Below are positions 1 through 12,062 of a stretch of DNA of 64,000 bases, one piece after another (the first letter of the stretch is position 1; every line of letters starts with the position of its first letter). The notes under the pieces are model-generated. The model searched no databases. It was not told the origin of the DNA and saw only the letters and a list, made by a program, of their open reading frames with translations. Source of the DNA: Myxocyprinus asiaticus (lineage: Eukaryota > Chordata > Actinopteri > Cypriniformes > Catostomidae); contig NC_059388.1 in NCBI RefSeq assembly GCF_019703515.2, forward strand, positions 7,215,479 to 7,279,478. The letters are read 5' to 3'. The translations under genes and the position numbers were made by a program.

Positions 1-1386
1 CATCGGGGCAAAAAAGCCTTGGAAAGTGACAAAAATGCCCATGATATTTAAAATGAGGCTGCAAAAAATTGCCCCATACTGTCTTATTAGTTATCTAACA
101 TTTGATATGTTTTATATTATTCTGTTTTATCTAGTAATAGGTTTAATGCTTTTGTAGAAACTGTAATGACCTGTTTGCTGTCTGTACGAGATTGTTCTTT
201 AACATGAAGTGATTTTTGATTTTAAACATAAAAGCCATAATTGTTCAAAATTAAAATGTTTTTAAATTCATTCAGTTGTATTTCAAAAGTTTTTGACATA
301 AATGAACAACACTGTGTTTTTCAGGGGTCAGATATTGCCCCTTAATAAAAAGAAAAAGTACATTTCTGAAAATTGCACGGGTGTTATAGAAAATAGGCCT
401 ATAGAAATTGAACTCCCATATTAGCATGTCAGTTACTTAAATGAGGCTTCGGGTTTCATACAAGGAAATTCACCAGAATGGGGACAGAAAGGTGTATGTT
501 CGTTTGTCGCTGTGTGATTTGGTGTGTCTGAAAGTCACCTGTGTATGTCGACACTGATACATGCTGGCACCATGTGGAATTTGTCCTGGTGCCATTCTGT
601 CGAATTTCTCTCTTTCCTTTTTTTTTTTTTTCCGTACAGGCAAGAAGAATCCTGGCCTATCACAAAGAGATGTCGATCTCTCTCTCTCTTGCTCGCTCAC
701 TCTCTCTCTATCTCGGTCTTCTGCCGCCGTTCAGCCGTTACGGGAAGGGCAGACTGCTGGCGCCGAGCTGTTTGGGTTCCCTTTAGTACACACACACTCA
801 CATACACCCACACTACACTGTCACACAACATACCTGCACAAAACATGTGCGCATACATGAACTTCGTATGGTATTTCACCCATTATTAATGAATACAAAT
901 ATCTATGCCACACACAAATTGGATTGCACATGCACTCTATGCATCCATTAAATCTAAATGAGGCGTATTGTTGTGTTGCGCTGGCCATTTAGGAAACAGA
1001 AGAATGTTCGAGACTTTGGTCCCACAACCCTCATGCAGCTGCCCCCCCCATATATCTCTTTTCCTTTACTTTTTAATGCTCTCTTTTCCTATGTAGTTCA
1101 CCAGAGGGTGAAGAGTTCATAGACTTAGAGGTGGTTAACTCAGGTAGACTTGAGGACAGTGCTCTGTCAATGCAAACTCATCTAGAATCAGAAACATCAA
1201 CATTTTTCCCTAAATGGCCCGTTCATTTTCCTTGAAACTACTTGGAAGCCACTTCTTATTGATCTGCAGTGGCAGTGGGAAAAATCGAGCATCTTAAATT
1301 ATGTGAAGTCCTTCCAAAAATCGAAGTACGAAATTTACGAGACAATACTTGATGCGAAATTTTGTACTTTTTTATTGTAAAGGCAG
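1..1386. other. Intronic sequence, no gene seen
   Basis: This is presumed intron 5' of the large taf3 exon. It holds a poly-T run followed by CT-rich simple sequence at about 611-712 and short CA-rich stretches at 785-840. The short open frames here are simple-sequence by-products with no recognisable domain. Confidence 0.5.
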
Positions 1387-2479
1387 TAGGGCTGGGCGAT
1401 ACATCGAATACCCACGATATAATCGCGATGATTTTGCTAACGATATAAAATTCAACAATATCGTGAATATCGCGATGATATTAATGAGCCTTTTATTTGG
1501 CCATTAAGTTTCATAGAGTGAATCAGTAGACTAATTTCACGATCCTTCAGGGCAGTATAATTAATCAAAATAACATCAAAATGGAGATATGATCATATGT
1601 GATTATTTAACTGCCAATGGCTGTGATTAAAGACAGATAAACATGGTCTGTGTGTGTTTCAGAATGAACCGGTGACGCGGTGATCTGTGTGCACGCGTGG
1701 GGGCGGTGGGGCACATTGGCTTGTGTTTTTAGCGCAGTTCACCAGCATTGTGAAATACTGCTGGTTCAAGAATTTGCGCAATTCCAAACTGCTATAAAGT
1801 TATTATACAAATCTACAAATGCGGAACAGTAAAAGAGAGTTTGACAGCGATTCATAAGATCCGAAACACATAACTGTCAAACAAACGTTGCACTTTACGT
1901 TTCATAATAAAAGGTCCTGGTGAAGGGGAAATAAACACGACTGCACTTGCAGTGTCAAAATAAAAAACCCAGTTTAGGGTGAAGTAAATAGGACAGAAAT
2001 ATATGAATTTATCTTTAAAAAGTATTATATTATAATAATAAACTTGACTGGGTTCCACAGTAATAATTTAGTACTATGCAAAATTCATCCGGTTTCCGGA
2101 TTGCTTCCAGAGTAGTTTTTGCACACCTTGTTCATTCACAAAGAAAAATGTTTTATTAAAAATATATGAAGGCAAATAATATTATTATTAAACTTCCATG
2201 TATGATTGTTTGTTAAATACAAGTATAAATGTGCAAATCAATGACAATGATTACATTTTACTCTCCCTTGTGTTCATTTAGTGAACAATTGTGGGAAACA
2301 TGCCTTCATCATTTTTAAATAGATTTTGAATTAATACTTTTGAAATATTAATTCTACTTGGTTTAGATGAAATGATGGTTCCTCTGATTGAAAAAACAAA
2401 ACAAAACGCTTATGCTATTTCAGAGCAAAAACATAATTATCGAGAATATTGTCAATTTGCTGAAAAATATCGAGATATA

Positions 2480-3735
2480 TACTGGCGGCCAAAAATTTTG
2501 AATAATGTACAGATTTTGCTGTTTTGGAAGAAAATTGTTATTTTAATTCACCAAAGTGGCATTGAACTGATCACAAAGTATAGTCAGGACATTACTGATG
2601 TAAAAAACAGCACCATCACTATTTGAAAAAAGTCATTTTTTATTAAATCTAGACAGGCCCCATTTCCAGCAGCCATCACTCCAACACCTTATCCTTGAGT
2701 AATCATGCTAAATTGCTAATTTGGTACTAGAAAACCACTTGCCATTATATTAAACACAGTTGAAAGCTCTTTGTTTCATTAAATGAAGCTTAACATTGTA
2801 TTTGTGTTTGTTTTTGAGTTGCCACAGTATGCAATAGACTGGCATGTGTTAAGGTCAATATTAGGTCAAAAATGGCAAAAAAGAAAAAAAAAAAAAACAG
2901 CTTTCTCTAGAAACTCGACAGTCAGTCATTGTTTTGAGGAATGAAGGCTGTACAATGCTCGAAATTGCCAAAAAACTGAAGATTTCGTACAAAGTTGTAC
3001 ACTAAAGTCTTCAAAGACAAAGGACAACTGGCTCTAACAAGGACAGAAAGAGATGTGGAAGGCCAGATGTACAACTAAACAAAAGGATAAGTACATCAGA
3101 GTCTCTAGTTTGAGAAATAGATGCCTCACATGTCCTCAGCTGACAGCTTCATTGAATTCTACCCGCTCAACACCAGTTTCATATACGACAGTAAAGAGAA
3201 GACTCGGGTGCAGGCCTTATGGGACGAATTGCAAAGAAAAAGCCACTTTTTAAACAGAAAAACAAAAAGAAAAGGTTAGAGTGGGCAAAGAAACAGACAT
3301 TGGACAACAGATAAGTGGAAAAGAGTGTTATGGATCTTAACCCCATTGAGCTTTTGTGGGATCAGCTAGACTGTAAGGTGTGTGTGAAGTGCCCGACAAG
3401 ACTGCCACATCTATGGTAAGTGCTACAGGAAGTGTGGGGTGAAATGTCACCTGAGTATCTGGACAAATTGACAGCTAGAATGCCAAGGATCTGCAAAGCT
3501 GTCATTGCTGCACGTGGAGGATTTTTTGATGAGAACTCTTTGAAGTAGTTTAAAAAAAAATTTCAAATTGTAATAGTAATTTTTCACATTATTAATGTCC
3601 TGACTATACATTGTTATCAGTTGAATGCCACTTTGGTGAATACAAGTACCAATTTCTTTCCATAAGAGCAAAATCTATAGAGCAAAAAAAAAAAAAAAGA
3701 GCAAAAACATTATTCCAAACTTTTGGCCGCCAGTG
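2480..3735 (+). mobile_element. Tc1/mariner element nested in the hAT, with TA target sites
   Basis: The ends are inverted copies of CACTGGCGGCCAAAA (the left copy begins TACTGG) and sit between TA dinucleotides at 2478-2479 and 3736-3737. The inverted repeats run inward for roughly 150-200 bp; the block around 'cattactgatgt' on the left pairs with 'attaatgtcctgactat' on the right. It belongs to the same family as the minus-strand copy at 54759-55950. It interrupts the older hAT. Confidence 0.85.
2872..3552 (+). pseudogene. Degenerate, internally deleted Tc1 transposase
   Basis: The frame starts at ATGGCAAAAAAG and encodes a recognisable N-terminal helix-turn-helix region (MAKK, LETRQSVIVL-like, KKLKISYKVV) broken by stops and frameshifts. 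It then runs through IDASHVLS-like and KNCKEKATF-like segments and jumps directly to DLNPIELLWDQLD near 3332-3370. The stretch that normally carries the first two catalytic aspartates is missing, leaving about 227 codons against roughly 340 in a full Tc1 transposase. It ends with a RICKAVIAA-like segment. It cannot encode an active enzyme. Confidence 0.75.
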
Positions 3736-4158
3736 TAATTTCTGAAGCCATATCGCCCAGCCCTAAAAGGCAGCTGATGCATAACGTGTACATACATTAT
3801 TATTTTTTTCAACATCAAGAATTTAGTTTAATATGTATTAGGGTTGCGCGGTTTACCGGTACTAACGAAGTATCGCAATACCAAAAAAAATATAAACGGG
3901 CACAATATCATCTTGTTGCTAATTTTGGTACCATATTATAGTATGTTGCCATTAGCAAAATGTTATGAGATGTGACAGTTTTGAAATGAAATCAGTGCCA
4001 ATTTGAAAATAAAATAAAAACTTATGGATATGGCCAATTGTGATCATTAAACAGCAGAAGGTTGTAATTTCATTAAATATTATAGTCACATGCGCTGCAC
4101 TTTACAGAATGAACAAGAGGTGCCACTCTGCTCTGTCATCTGCTTCACACACATGGGT

Positions 4159-4159
<1 letters not shown>

Positions 4160-4198
<39 letters not shown>
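4160..4198. repeat. (CA)n microsatellite
   Basis: About 19 tandem CA units follow ATGGGTG. A shorter GT-rich tract lies nearby at 4484-4532. Confidence 0.95.
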
Positions 4199-4204
<6 letters not shown>

Positions 4205-4239
4205 AAACTCAACACACACTGATGGTGCTTAATTTTCAT

Positions 4240-4480
4240 GCAGTGTGTTCCGAGTATAAACGGCTGTTAACACTTAAATGAACTCCTCCAGTGCAGCTCC
4301 TGTTCTGACGGGTTATTTACATCAAGCTTCCATTAATGCTGGGATAATCCCTCACGACTCCTGAGCTGAAATCTCCGAGCTGCAATGGAGAAAGAGTTTC
4401 ACAGCCATTTTTACACAACTCAATGGTCTGTGGCTCTGCAGATGGATACTATTGGACACACTGCATTAAAATCAAGCATT
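4240..4480. promoter_or_regulatory. Candidate conserved non-coding block
   Basis: This stretch has balanced base composition, unlike its AT-rich surroundings, and no repeat signature. It carries GGGATAATCCC at 4341-4351, which holds an OTX/bicoid-type TAATCC core overlapping a GATAA core, plus ATTAATG and AAATGAAC elements. No coding frame fits. The regulatory role is inference from composition and motifs only. Confidence 0.25.
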
Positions 4481-5689
4481 AGTAGTGTGTGTTGCGTTTG
4501 TGTGTGTGTTCGTGTGCGTGCCTGTGTGTGTGAAGGAGATGACAGGGCAGAAGGGCGCCTCTTCATATTGTGGCACTTCATATGTGACTGTATATTATTC
4601 CATTAAACGAGATTCTTCTGCATGTTTTTATTTATTCATTTTTTTTTTTTTTTTTTGTGCATCTGGATTTAAAAATGTTTGATGATATATGTAAATTACG
4701 TTATAAAATTAAGTTGATACAGCTTCCTAAAAACACAGCATTTTTGATTCTGAAAACCTGTGAGACACTCCAGAAGCGTCCTTCTGATGCATATATTAAA
4801 AATTAGTGCAGACAGAATGTAATTCACCCTGTGAGAACAGGACAGACTGACGAACACAGTTATTTTAATTATTATACATTCTTAATATTTAATCATCATT
4901 ATTTGGGGGCCTTTCTCATAAAAAATTTATATATACGATTAATTGCGATTTAATTCGATTAATTAATCGGCATGTCATATATGTAATTCGATTTAAAACT
5001 GTAACCGATTGACAGTCCTAGTTTATATTTTGGTCTTCTAAATGGTCAACATGTCATTGCCTTCACTAGTTCATTTTAAATGACCCTACGACATGATTTT
5101 AAAAAATGTACACATACCATGTGCTCTCTCAATTAATATGAAGTCATAAAAGCTGCATGCATAATATTTTATACTCAGAAAGCTATTTAAAATAGTTTTA
5201 GATGGAATATAGCATGTCATATTACAGAACATGTTAACTTTATAAAAAAAAAATAAAAAAAAAATAATAATAATAATTATGTTGGTTATCTATAAACAGA
5301 CAATTTGGTTTCTACGGCCTTGAGAATTAAAGGCTTCTTCATGTAATTAAACGTGAATCACTGTTACTTGGGAAAATGTTAACGGAATTGAAACACAGGA
5401 GACAAAAAAGAAAAAGATGAGGGCAAATAACCTGATAACTTTTATTTACCTACCAGAAACTTTGCCAGGAGTTTATTTAACTTCTTGCATAAAAAATTGA
5501 GGTACAGTGTTTATTGTGTTGAAGTGCTGATTATTTTTTCTGGCTAATTTGAAGCAGCAGTATCCTCTGCCTATACCTCGGTCTTTTTCCTCCGTCTTTT
5601 CGGATAATCCCGTGCAGTGGCGAAGGAGTGGAGTCAGATAAAAGATTAAATAAATAAATAAAGCTCTTTAGATAACATTCCCCTCCAAT

Positions 5690-5731
5690 TGACCTGACCC
5701 CATGACCTGAAACACACTCAGAAAGAGGTCA
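5690..5731. promoter_or_regulatory. Cluster of nuclear-receptor half-sites
   Basis: TGACCT occurs at 5690-5695 and 5703-5708, TGACCC at 5695-5700 and AGGTCA at 5726-5731. TGACCC-CA-TGACCT reads on the minus strand as a direct repeat with 2-bp spacing, an arrangement that RAR/RXR heterodimers are known to bind. The motifs are seen; function is not established. Confidence 0.25.
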
Positions 5732-7342
5732 CGGCCTGGCCACAGGAATGTCACCCTTGTCTAGTGACAACATGCCCTAACCTTTCCTATTACACTTTAT
5801 ACAACTTTATGGAAAGCTACTGAGTACACACAAAGTATGCACAATTTATCATCCAAAATTATAACACACCTCTTAATCGGTATTTAGTTTTGTTGACAAA
5901 AATGAAAGGCATGCCAGATGTAATTTACTGAATTCTATAATTATTACTGTGGTCAAAATAGAATTATGGAAGATTTATCAAACTGTTGCACAAATGTATT
6001 AATTGATTTATACATACTAATACATTTATTAATACACATTTAATTAGTATCATGAAATGTATTAATTTATTTTAAAATGTATTCATTTTCACAAATTACA
6101 GCAGTCTTTTATTCGGTACCATCTGAAAAGCTTTTTTGTATTGCGAAAAGCACAACACAAATAAAAATGGCTTAACTTATTGATCATACAAGAATATATA
6201 TATGTAAGAATACATTTTGATTATGTAAATAACAGCTGATTTGCAACATTAGACATAGATGACATTTCTTTCTTGGTCTTACAACAAGCAAAACAAACCA
6301 ACATTTACATTTTTTATTATTATTATTTAATTGTGCTGATTTATTTACTTGGGAGAATTTTTTAAACAAAGCTTTTGAAATTGGTAGAATATATGCTAAA
6401 GTTTTCCCACAATGTGCAATGAAAAATATTAAAAATAATAATAATAAAAAATAACACGTTAATTCAGAGATTATGAAAAGTAAACTTTGATTATTTTTTT
6501 ATTATTATTATTTATTTTTTTGCTGTGCTTTGATGACTTTATTTCAAATAGCACAGCTTATTTCTCATCAAACCAAACATGTGGAAATGGGCATGTTTTA
6601 AACGATTGTAAGATTGAAAAGATACCTTAACTATGCTGCTACTCTACAGAATGCACAAACGTTTTGTCCTTCTGAAGAGAATTACAGTTTAATTTGCTCT
6701 TAGTTGACTGCGGCGTCCATACATGCATATACATGTTATTCGTGATGCTTCCATCTCTCTCTATGTTGGAAATGTAGTGTGTCTGGATTCCTCCCACATC
6801 TAACGCAGACACCCAGACAAATTAGATAACAATACTAGAACATTTTTGATGACCAATAGATTAGGCCATTGTCATTGCCTCTCAAAAAAGGTCAGTTATT
6901 TTTTAGGAAACTTGTACAACATTATACATTCTTTGGTTCTGTATTTCAATTAGCATATGTAGTTTACATATATATATTTGAATGCATTATTTTTTTTTAT
7001 TATTATTATTTTTTATTATACATTACAGTTTCTTTATCATCAAAAACTTTTTTAAACTTTCAAAGTAAAAGTAATAACATTAGTGTTTTGGGTATAAGTG
7101 TGTATAAATTGTTTGACAATAAGAAAATCTCAAAATTGCTGCAAGGAAAAAAAATTGGTTTAGAATAGAGCATCTACATTTTAATACATAATACATTTTA
7201 ACATAATTTCATTTAAACTGGTAATTGTCAGGTAATTATGTTTATAAAGTTTACAGTGGCTCAAAAAGACTAAATATTTGATTTTCCATATAAAATACAA
7301 TTAATAGTTCAAATCAATAATAAATATTACTTTTTTCATAAT

Positions 7343-7641
7343 ACTTTACTATAAGTTTCTATTTGCTTATTTGCTATCATTAATAATGTATTTGGTAACA
7401 ATGAACAGTATTTTTATTAACAGCATTTATTAATCTTGGTTAAGGTTAGTTTATCAAAATACAATTGTTCATTGTTGGTTCATAATGCTTTAATGTTAAA
7501 ATATACAACTTTGAATACAATATGTATTAGTCTATGGTAAAAATAACAAGGTTAAGAAGGGCTGTAAAAGTATTGTTCATTGTTAGTTAATGTAGTTAAA
7601 TAATGTTAACAAATACAACCTTGTTGCTGTAAAGTGTTAAA
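7343..7641. repeat. MITE-like interspersed repeat with TTAGTTAA-type body
   Basis: The left end (CTTTACTATAAG) and right end (CTTGTTGCTGTAAAGTGTTA) are loosely inverted. The body has repeated 'ttcattgttagtt' and 'aacatt' phrases in both orientations. This matches a common fish repeat that starts with a CTTTA-type end and is rich in TTAGTTAA words. The family name is not asserted. Confidence 0.5.
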
Positions 7642-8099
7642 GATATTTTAAATGGACCATTGGAAGCAATGATATTTTATTACACTTTATAACCATTATT
7701 ACGTACGATTTTCAGTGTTACTGGTAAAAATGTGATTTCTTTTAAAACAATATACAAACTATATTATGTTTTTTCGAGCTGTTGATTTTAGTTCCAAAAC
7801 GTGAAATGTACAACCAAAATTCAACCGAAATATTGTCAGGATACAAAAATCTTTTGATATTGTGAATTTATATCACAAATCAATAGTGGTAATATCTCAC
7901 AGTGATAAGTTCACTACATTTATGTATATATATTCATATGATCATAAGTTATCTGCAGTAGCAAGAGTTCATAAGAACCAGCAGCAGGTTTGTGTTACTG
8001 ATCTGCGCAAGAACAAAGTCAACTCAGCCAGACGCTGTGCTGTGCTGCAATGCTCCTTATCTGTTTACGTGATGGACTTTTTCAAACGCAAACATTTTC

Positions 8100-8345
8100 T
8101 TTAGATGCGCTGGGAACACACAGAGCTGATAGGGATCGGACGCAGTCTAATTGCTTCAGATAGCAGCGTGTTATTAGCATTAAAATCTGAACATAGGCTT
8201 CAGCATCACTCTCAGCCTTTAAACCGCTGATGAACGGAGACCTGACTCCCGTTTCTAAAAGTATTAAACCTGGAAACAGTTCAAATGCACCAAGATGGCA
8301 AATTTTGGTTGCTTTTAAACCCCCCATTTGACCGCTTAATAGTTT
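8100..8345. promoter_or_regulatory. Candidate conserved non-coding block A
   Basis: Unique, GC-balanced sequence with CTAATTGCTT, GTTATTAGCATTAAA and GCTGATAGGG words, bracketed by AT-rich intron. No splice-flanked coding frame is seen. It is listed because composition and homeodomain/GATA-like words resemble distal enhancers of developmental genes; this is inference. Confidence 0.22.
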
Positions 8346-8499
8346 TCTTGTGTATAGGATTGTTGGCGCATTTGGTGGGGTAAAGACTTTTTAACGCTGA
8401 TTTTGACCCTTCACTGACATGCTTTGCGTGTGTGTGTGTGTCTGTGTACATTTGTGTGTGTGTGATGCTGGTTTCAGATGTATGTGTGTTTTTGCCACG

Positions 8500-8700
8500 G
8501 CGTCAGAGTTGCTCAGACTCCCAGGATAATACTCCCACCCCTCTGTGAGCCGGCTCGGGGGCATTCCTCTACCGGTTCACTGATAATGCTCAAGTGGGTC
8601 CCGTTCTTTCAAGCCCACTAATTGCTGAAAGACGTAATTGTCGAGCACTTTGAAGTAAAAGTTAATTTGCCGTAAGTCCACAGTTAAGTGTTCAACTGGA
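8500..8700. promoter_or_regulatory. Candidate conserved non-coding block B
   Basis: GC-balanced and repeat-free. It carries CTGATAATG (GATA core), TCAAGTGG at 8590-8597 (NKX2-type core), and CTAATTG and GTAATTG homeodomain cores within about 60 bp. It is only 150 bp from block A, so the two may form one element. Confidence 0.28.
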
Positions 8701-9203
8701 CTGTTTTTTTTCCCCTCAATTCTGTTTGCTAGCCAGCGAACTTATTCTGATGTATAGATAAGCCAACTTAAAGATCTGTTTATTTAACAAGGCCAAAATA
8801 TCAACCTTTTTCTGTTGTCGTTAGCTGAATTGTGCTACTCGCTTTTGATTGCGCATAATAGAGTAATGGCATCCATTGAGGACACTGTTTGTTTTGGGTT
8901 GTGGAGTTGGACCATCGGTTCCGCAGTGTTTCCTCTACCGCTATTTAAGACGAGTGCTGCACTGCTGCTGAATCTACTGCTTCTTGGAAAAAATGTACCT
9001 CAGTTGTGAGCTTCTGAATTTTATGTGACGAAAGCGAAAGACTGTGCACCGTAAAATAACTTATTGACAAAAAATAGTCGACATAACTTTGTATTGCATT
9101 ATTCTCACTGACTGCGTGCAAAGACATGACTGAATATGTAAAACGCAACATTCTATCAAGTTTTTTTAATGAATCGCTCTGTTGGATCCAGTTGTTTTTA
9201 AGG

Positions 9204-9537
9204 AATTAGTAGAACCGATTGTCGAATCAGACTAAATCAAACGTAAGTGGACAGTCTAAATCGTGGACTGAATCTGACTACTCGCTGAATTGGCTCGGAT
9301 TACTTTATTAAATTAGTCGAACCGATTGCCGAATCAGGCTGAATTGAACACAAGTGAACAATCTAAATTATGGACTGAATCAGACTACTCACTCACTGAA
9401 TCAGCTTGGATTACTTTATCGAAGTAGTCAAACTGATTGCCGAATCAGACATAATTGAACACAGGTGAACAGTCTAAATGTCATGGACTTAATCAGACAA
9501 CCCACTTACTCTCTGAATTGGCTCAGTTATTTTAAAG
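9204..9537 (+). repeat. Minisatellite: three ~107-113-bp units
   Basis: Units begin at 9204, 9311 and 9422 with AATTAGTAGAACCGATT, AATTAGTCGAACCGATT and AAGTAGTCAAACTGATT. Each continues through a 'cgaatcag' phrase, a 'gaca/aacagtctaaat' phrase, 'ggactgaatc' and 'gaattggctc'. They are head-to-tail and moderately diverged. Confidence 0.85.
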
Positions 9538-9879
9538 CGGTTTCACACGAGCAAGAGTGCTATATGTCCGTATATAGCTGTAAGTTTAACTCTATTTCTC
9601 AGCTATACGGTAAAGCAATCATGGAGTGAGAGACAATGCCGGATGACTTCAGTGAAACTCACGCACTGACAACGCAGTTAACTCAACGTCAACTTAACTC
9701 ATAGCACATACAAGATGGACTTTTGCCACCATCTGCTGGCTTAAATCTTTAATGTCACAGGGATGAATGAAAATCCCCACATTTAGCACTGCTCTTACAC
9801 TTGAGTATTGAACACCATAAACACAAGCAGAGTGATACAAACAGTGCAGCGTTCCCATTGCTGTTGGTCTGGGATATCA

Positions 9880-9950
9880 GGGAATATCAGCACTCTTGGA
9901 ATGCCTCTAGTCCAATCAGATTCGAGGACTGGAACTAATTGTAGTATAAT
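9880..9950 (+). repeat. Dispersed repeat shared with 44160-44215
   Basis: The phrase 'tcagcactcttggaa', then 'gtccaatcagatt', then 'gaggactggaacta', occurs here and again at 44161-44214. The shared order shows that it is part of an interspersed repeat. Its ends were not defined. Confidence 0.6.
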
Positions 9951-10249
9951 GTCTGACACAAAATGAGCCAAGAACCATTACTATGTTATGAAATGCTAAA
10001 AATGCACATTTTTAAGCAAACCTAAATCAGTCTTATTACTGAATATTTGTTCATGTTGAATAGTTGTGTATTAAGATAGATATTCACAATAGACTTTCAG
10101 ATTTTTGTTGTATTAAATTATATTTCGTTAAGAAAACAGAAATATGGCGGAAAAATTATTTTGGTAGGTTTGGCCAAAACATTTTTCTTTTATTATGTAA
10201 AAACATAATCGTAAAGGAAGCACTGGGTGTCGTATTGAGTTGCATGTTG

Positions 10250-10684
10250 ATGAGTTCAAGGCAGGTGTTGGTGTAGCGGTTAGGCGAGTCGCCTGAGTGA
10301 CCCGGTGTCGTGCAGCCGCAGTCCGAGGTTTTCAGTGACTGTGCGGGTGAAGACAGGGCCATGGGAAGTGTAACAGGTACTGACACAATACCTCCATGCT
10401 CTGCCTCTCAATACAATTCAAATTAGTCATCAACACAACATGCACTCTCACTCTGAACCTGAACAAGGTGTGTGTGTGGTACATGCGTGTGGTGTGTGTA
10501 CGTGCTGGCGTCCATGTGTATGTATGTGTGACAGGCTTCATCCATCAGTGTTTATTGTTTACTGTACTCCTGGTGGCGCCAGCGCTAGAGAAAACAGAAG
10601 CTTTAAAAACACTTTGTTTTGGGGATGGCAAAATTCTGCGGTTTTCTAATCGCAAAGGCGATCAGGGCCCCTGATCTTTGTACC

Positions 10685-10727
<43 letters not shown>

Positions 10728-12060
10728 GGTAGGGTGGCGTTACTCAACTGAAGTTCCATGTATGGCACTGAGAACATGTGGGCGCACCAGTCTGTCTGTC
10801 TCCAACACTCTTCTGAAAGAAAGAAAGACTTTGAGTGAAAGACAGCGAGCCACAGAGACAGAAAAGAGTGACAAAAGACTAAACAGCATAATACTGAGCT
10901 GTTGTATAATTTCCCAGTAGTCACAATGCTCAGTATTCCATAATATCAACACCCTTGTGTTTGGGAAATTGTTTAGTGTTTATTGCATTTATCATCGTGA
11001 GCAATTAGTTGACGATAAGTCATACATTATTATGGTGGGGGTTTTTTTAATGATACAGAACTACTTTTCACCTTTATATAGGGCTTTGCAATATACTGTA
11101 GCAAAAAACGAAAAAACTAAAATGCTCATTTTCATTTATATGCGGGTTGTTGACAAATAATGTAGTCATTACTGCATATTTAAAAGTAATAAAGACATTT
11201 CTGTCAAATAAATGTGGCATAGAGACGTCTATTAAAAAAAACAGCTGCGGACAAACAAAAAATATGAATCAACAACTTCACCGTAATCAAGCATCATTGA
11301 TTAAATAACTCTGGTGAAGTGGGAAAATGAATTCCAAATTAACCTTTTTTTCAAACTCGAATCATGCAATGTACACTATTAGCATGTATGTCCAGTAGAA
11401 TGTTCTTTACTTATAGGAAAGCAATAATTGATGTGACATTGCAACTTCAAAGGCTCTGAGCCCTGTTGGCATGGCATTAAATTACTGGAGAAAAAAGATT
11501 TGCTATTAGCCGAGTGTTAAGTGTTCACCACTGTCTTACTCTATTCACATTACCTTCATACCTAAATGCATGCACTGTGTCCATGACAAAAGAAGGGGGA
11601 AAAATGCTGCTTTTTCATAATAAATAGTAACATTCTACCACAAAAGGCCTGTGTGTTTATCAGTAAACTTTCAAATTTCCATCTTTTTTCGCACGGCTGT
11701 TTTGAATGTTTTTTTATTTTTTTCTTCCTTGTGGAAAAACTCTGCTTGCTCTTCTGTTTTAAGGCAAACCAACATCAAGGAAGAGTTTTGATGTGTAAAT
11801 ACATTTTCACTGCTTTTATCATTTTTAATGTGGCGTATGTGTGTGCATTTTCTGTTCCACGACTTTCTCTCTTGCATTTCTTTTGAGATACAAAGTTTTA
11901 AATGTTACATATTGCCCTTTAAGTTTGTTGTCACCCTGATTTTAAACTTATATTTGTAGTTACAACACAATACTTTTGGGTTGGGTGGTTTAATGTTACT
12001 TATTGTGAAATATTAGAAATATCAACCAGTAGATATTTATATATCATTTATATTGCGGTA
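10250..12060. other. Intron with a GA microsatellite, no gene
   Basis: A (GA)n tract lies at 10689-10719, and a TG-rich tract at 10466-10535. A tRNA-like phrase (GTGTAGCGGTTAGGCGAG) at 10272-10290 is not followed by a convincing second promoter box or a tail. 11000-12060 is AT-rich and unremarkable. Confidence 0.5.
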
Positions 12061-12062
12061 TA

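Larger units (their letters stand above)
1387..3765. mobile_element. hAT-type DNA transposon with exact 8-bp target duplication, interrupted by a Tc1 element
   Basis: The left end reads TAGGGCTGGGCGATA and the right end is its near reverse complement, ATCGCCCAGCCCTA. AAAGGCAG flanks both sides (1379-1386 and 3766-3773), the 8-bp duplication expected of hAT elements. The interior is AT-rich and contains GATATCGCGAT-like subterminal repeats. No hAT transposase frame is visible, so it looks non-autonomous. About 1.25 kb of its length is a later Tc1 insertion at 2480-3735. Confidence 0.85.
3774..7342. other. Intron, mostly AT-rich, with repeat remnants
   Basis: No gene is seen. A dinucleotide run lies at 4160-4198 and a candidate unique block at 4240-4480. 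A hAT-like remnant with GATTAAT-type repeats ends in 'gacagtccta' at about 4925-5020. A cluster of nuclear-receptor half-sites lies at 5690-5731. From 5830 to 7340 the sequence is AT-rich without recognisable structure. Confidence 0.5.

Noticed and set aside
611..660. Poly-pyrimidine tract followed by 'gtacag', resembling a splice acceptor, tested as a taf3 5' exon
   Set aside because: The following frames do not encode TAF3 histone-fold sequence and run into CT-rich simple repeat.
10272..10345. Possible tRNA or SINE head (GTGTAGCGGTTAGGCGAG)
   Set aside because: The A-box-like phrase is not followed by a good B box, cloverleaf or A-rich tail.
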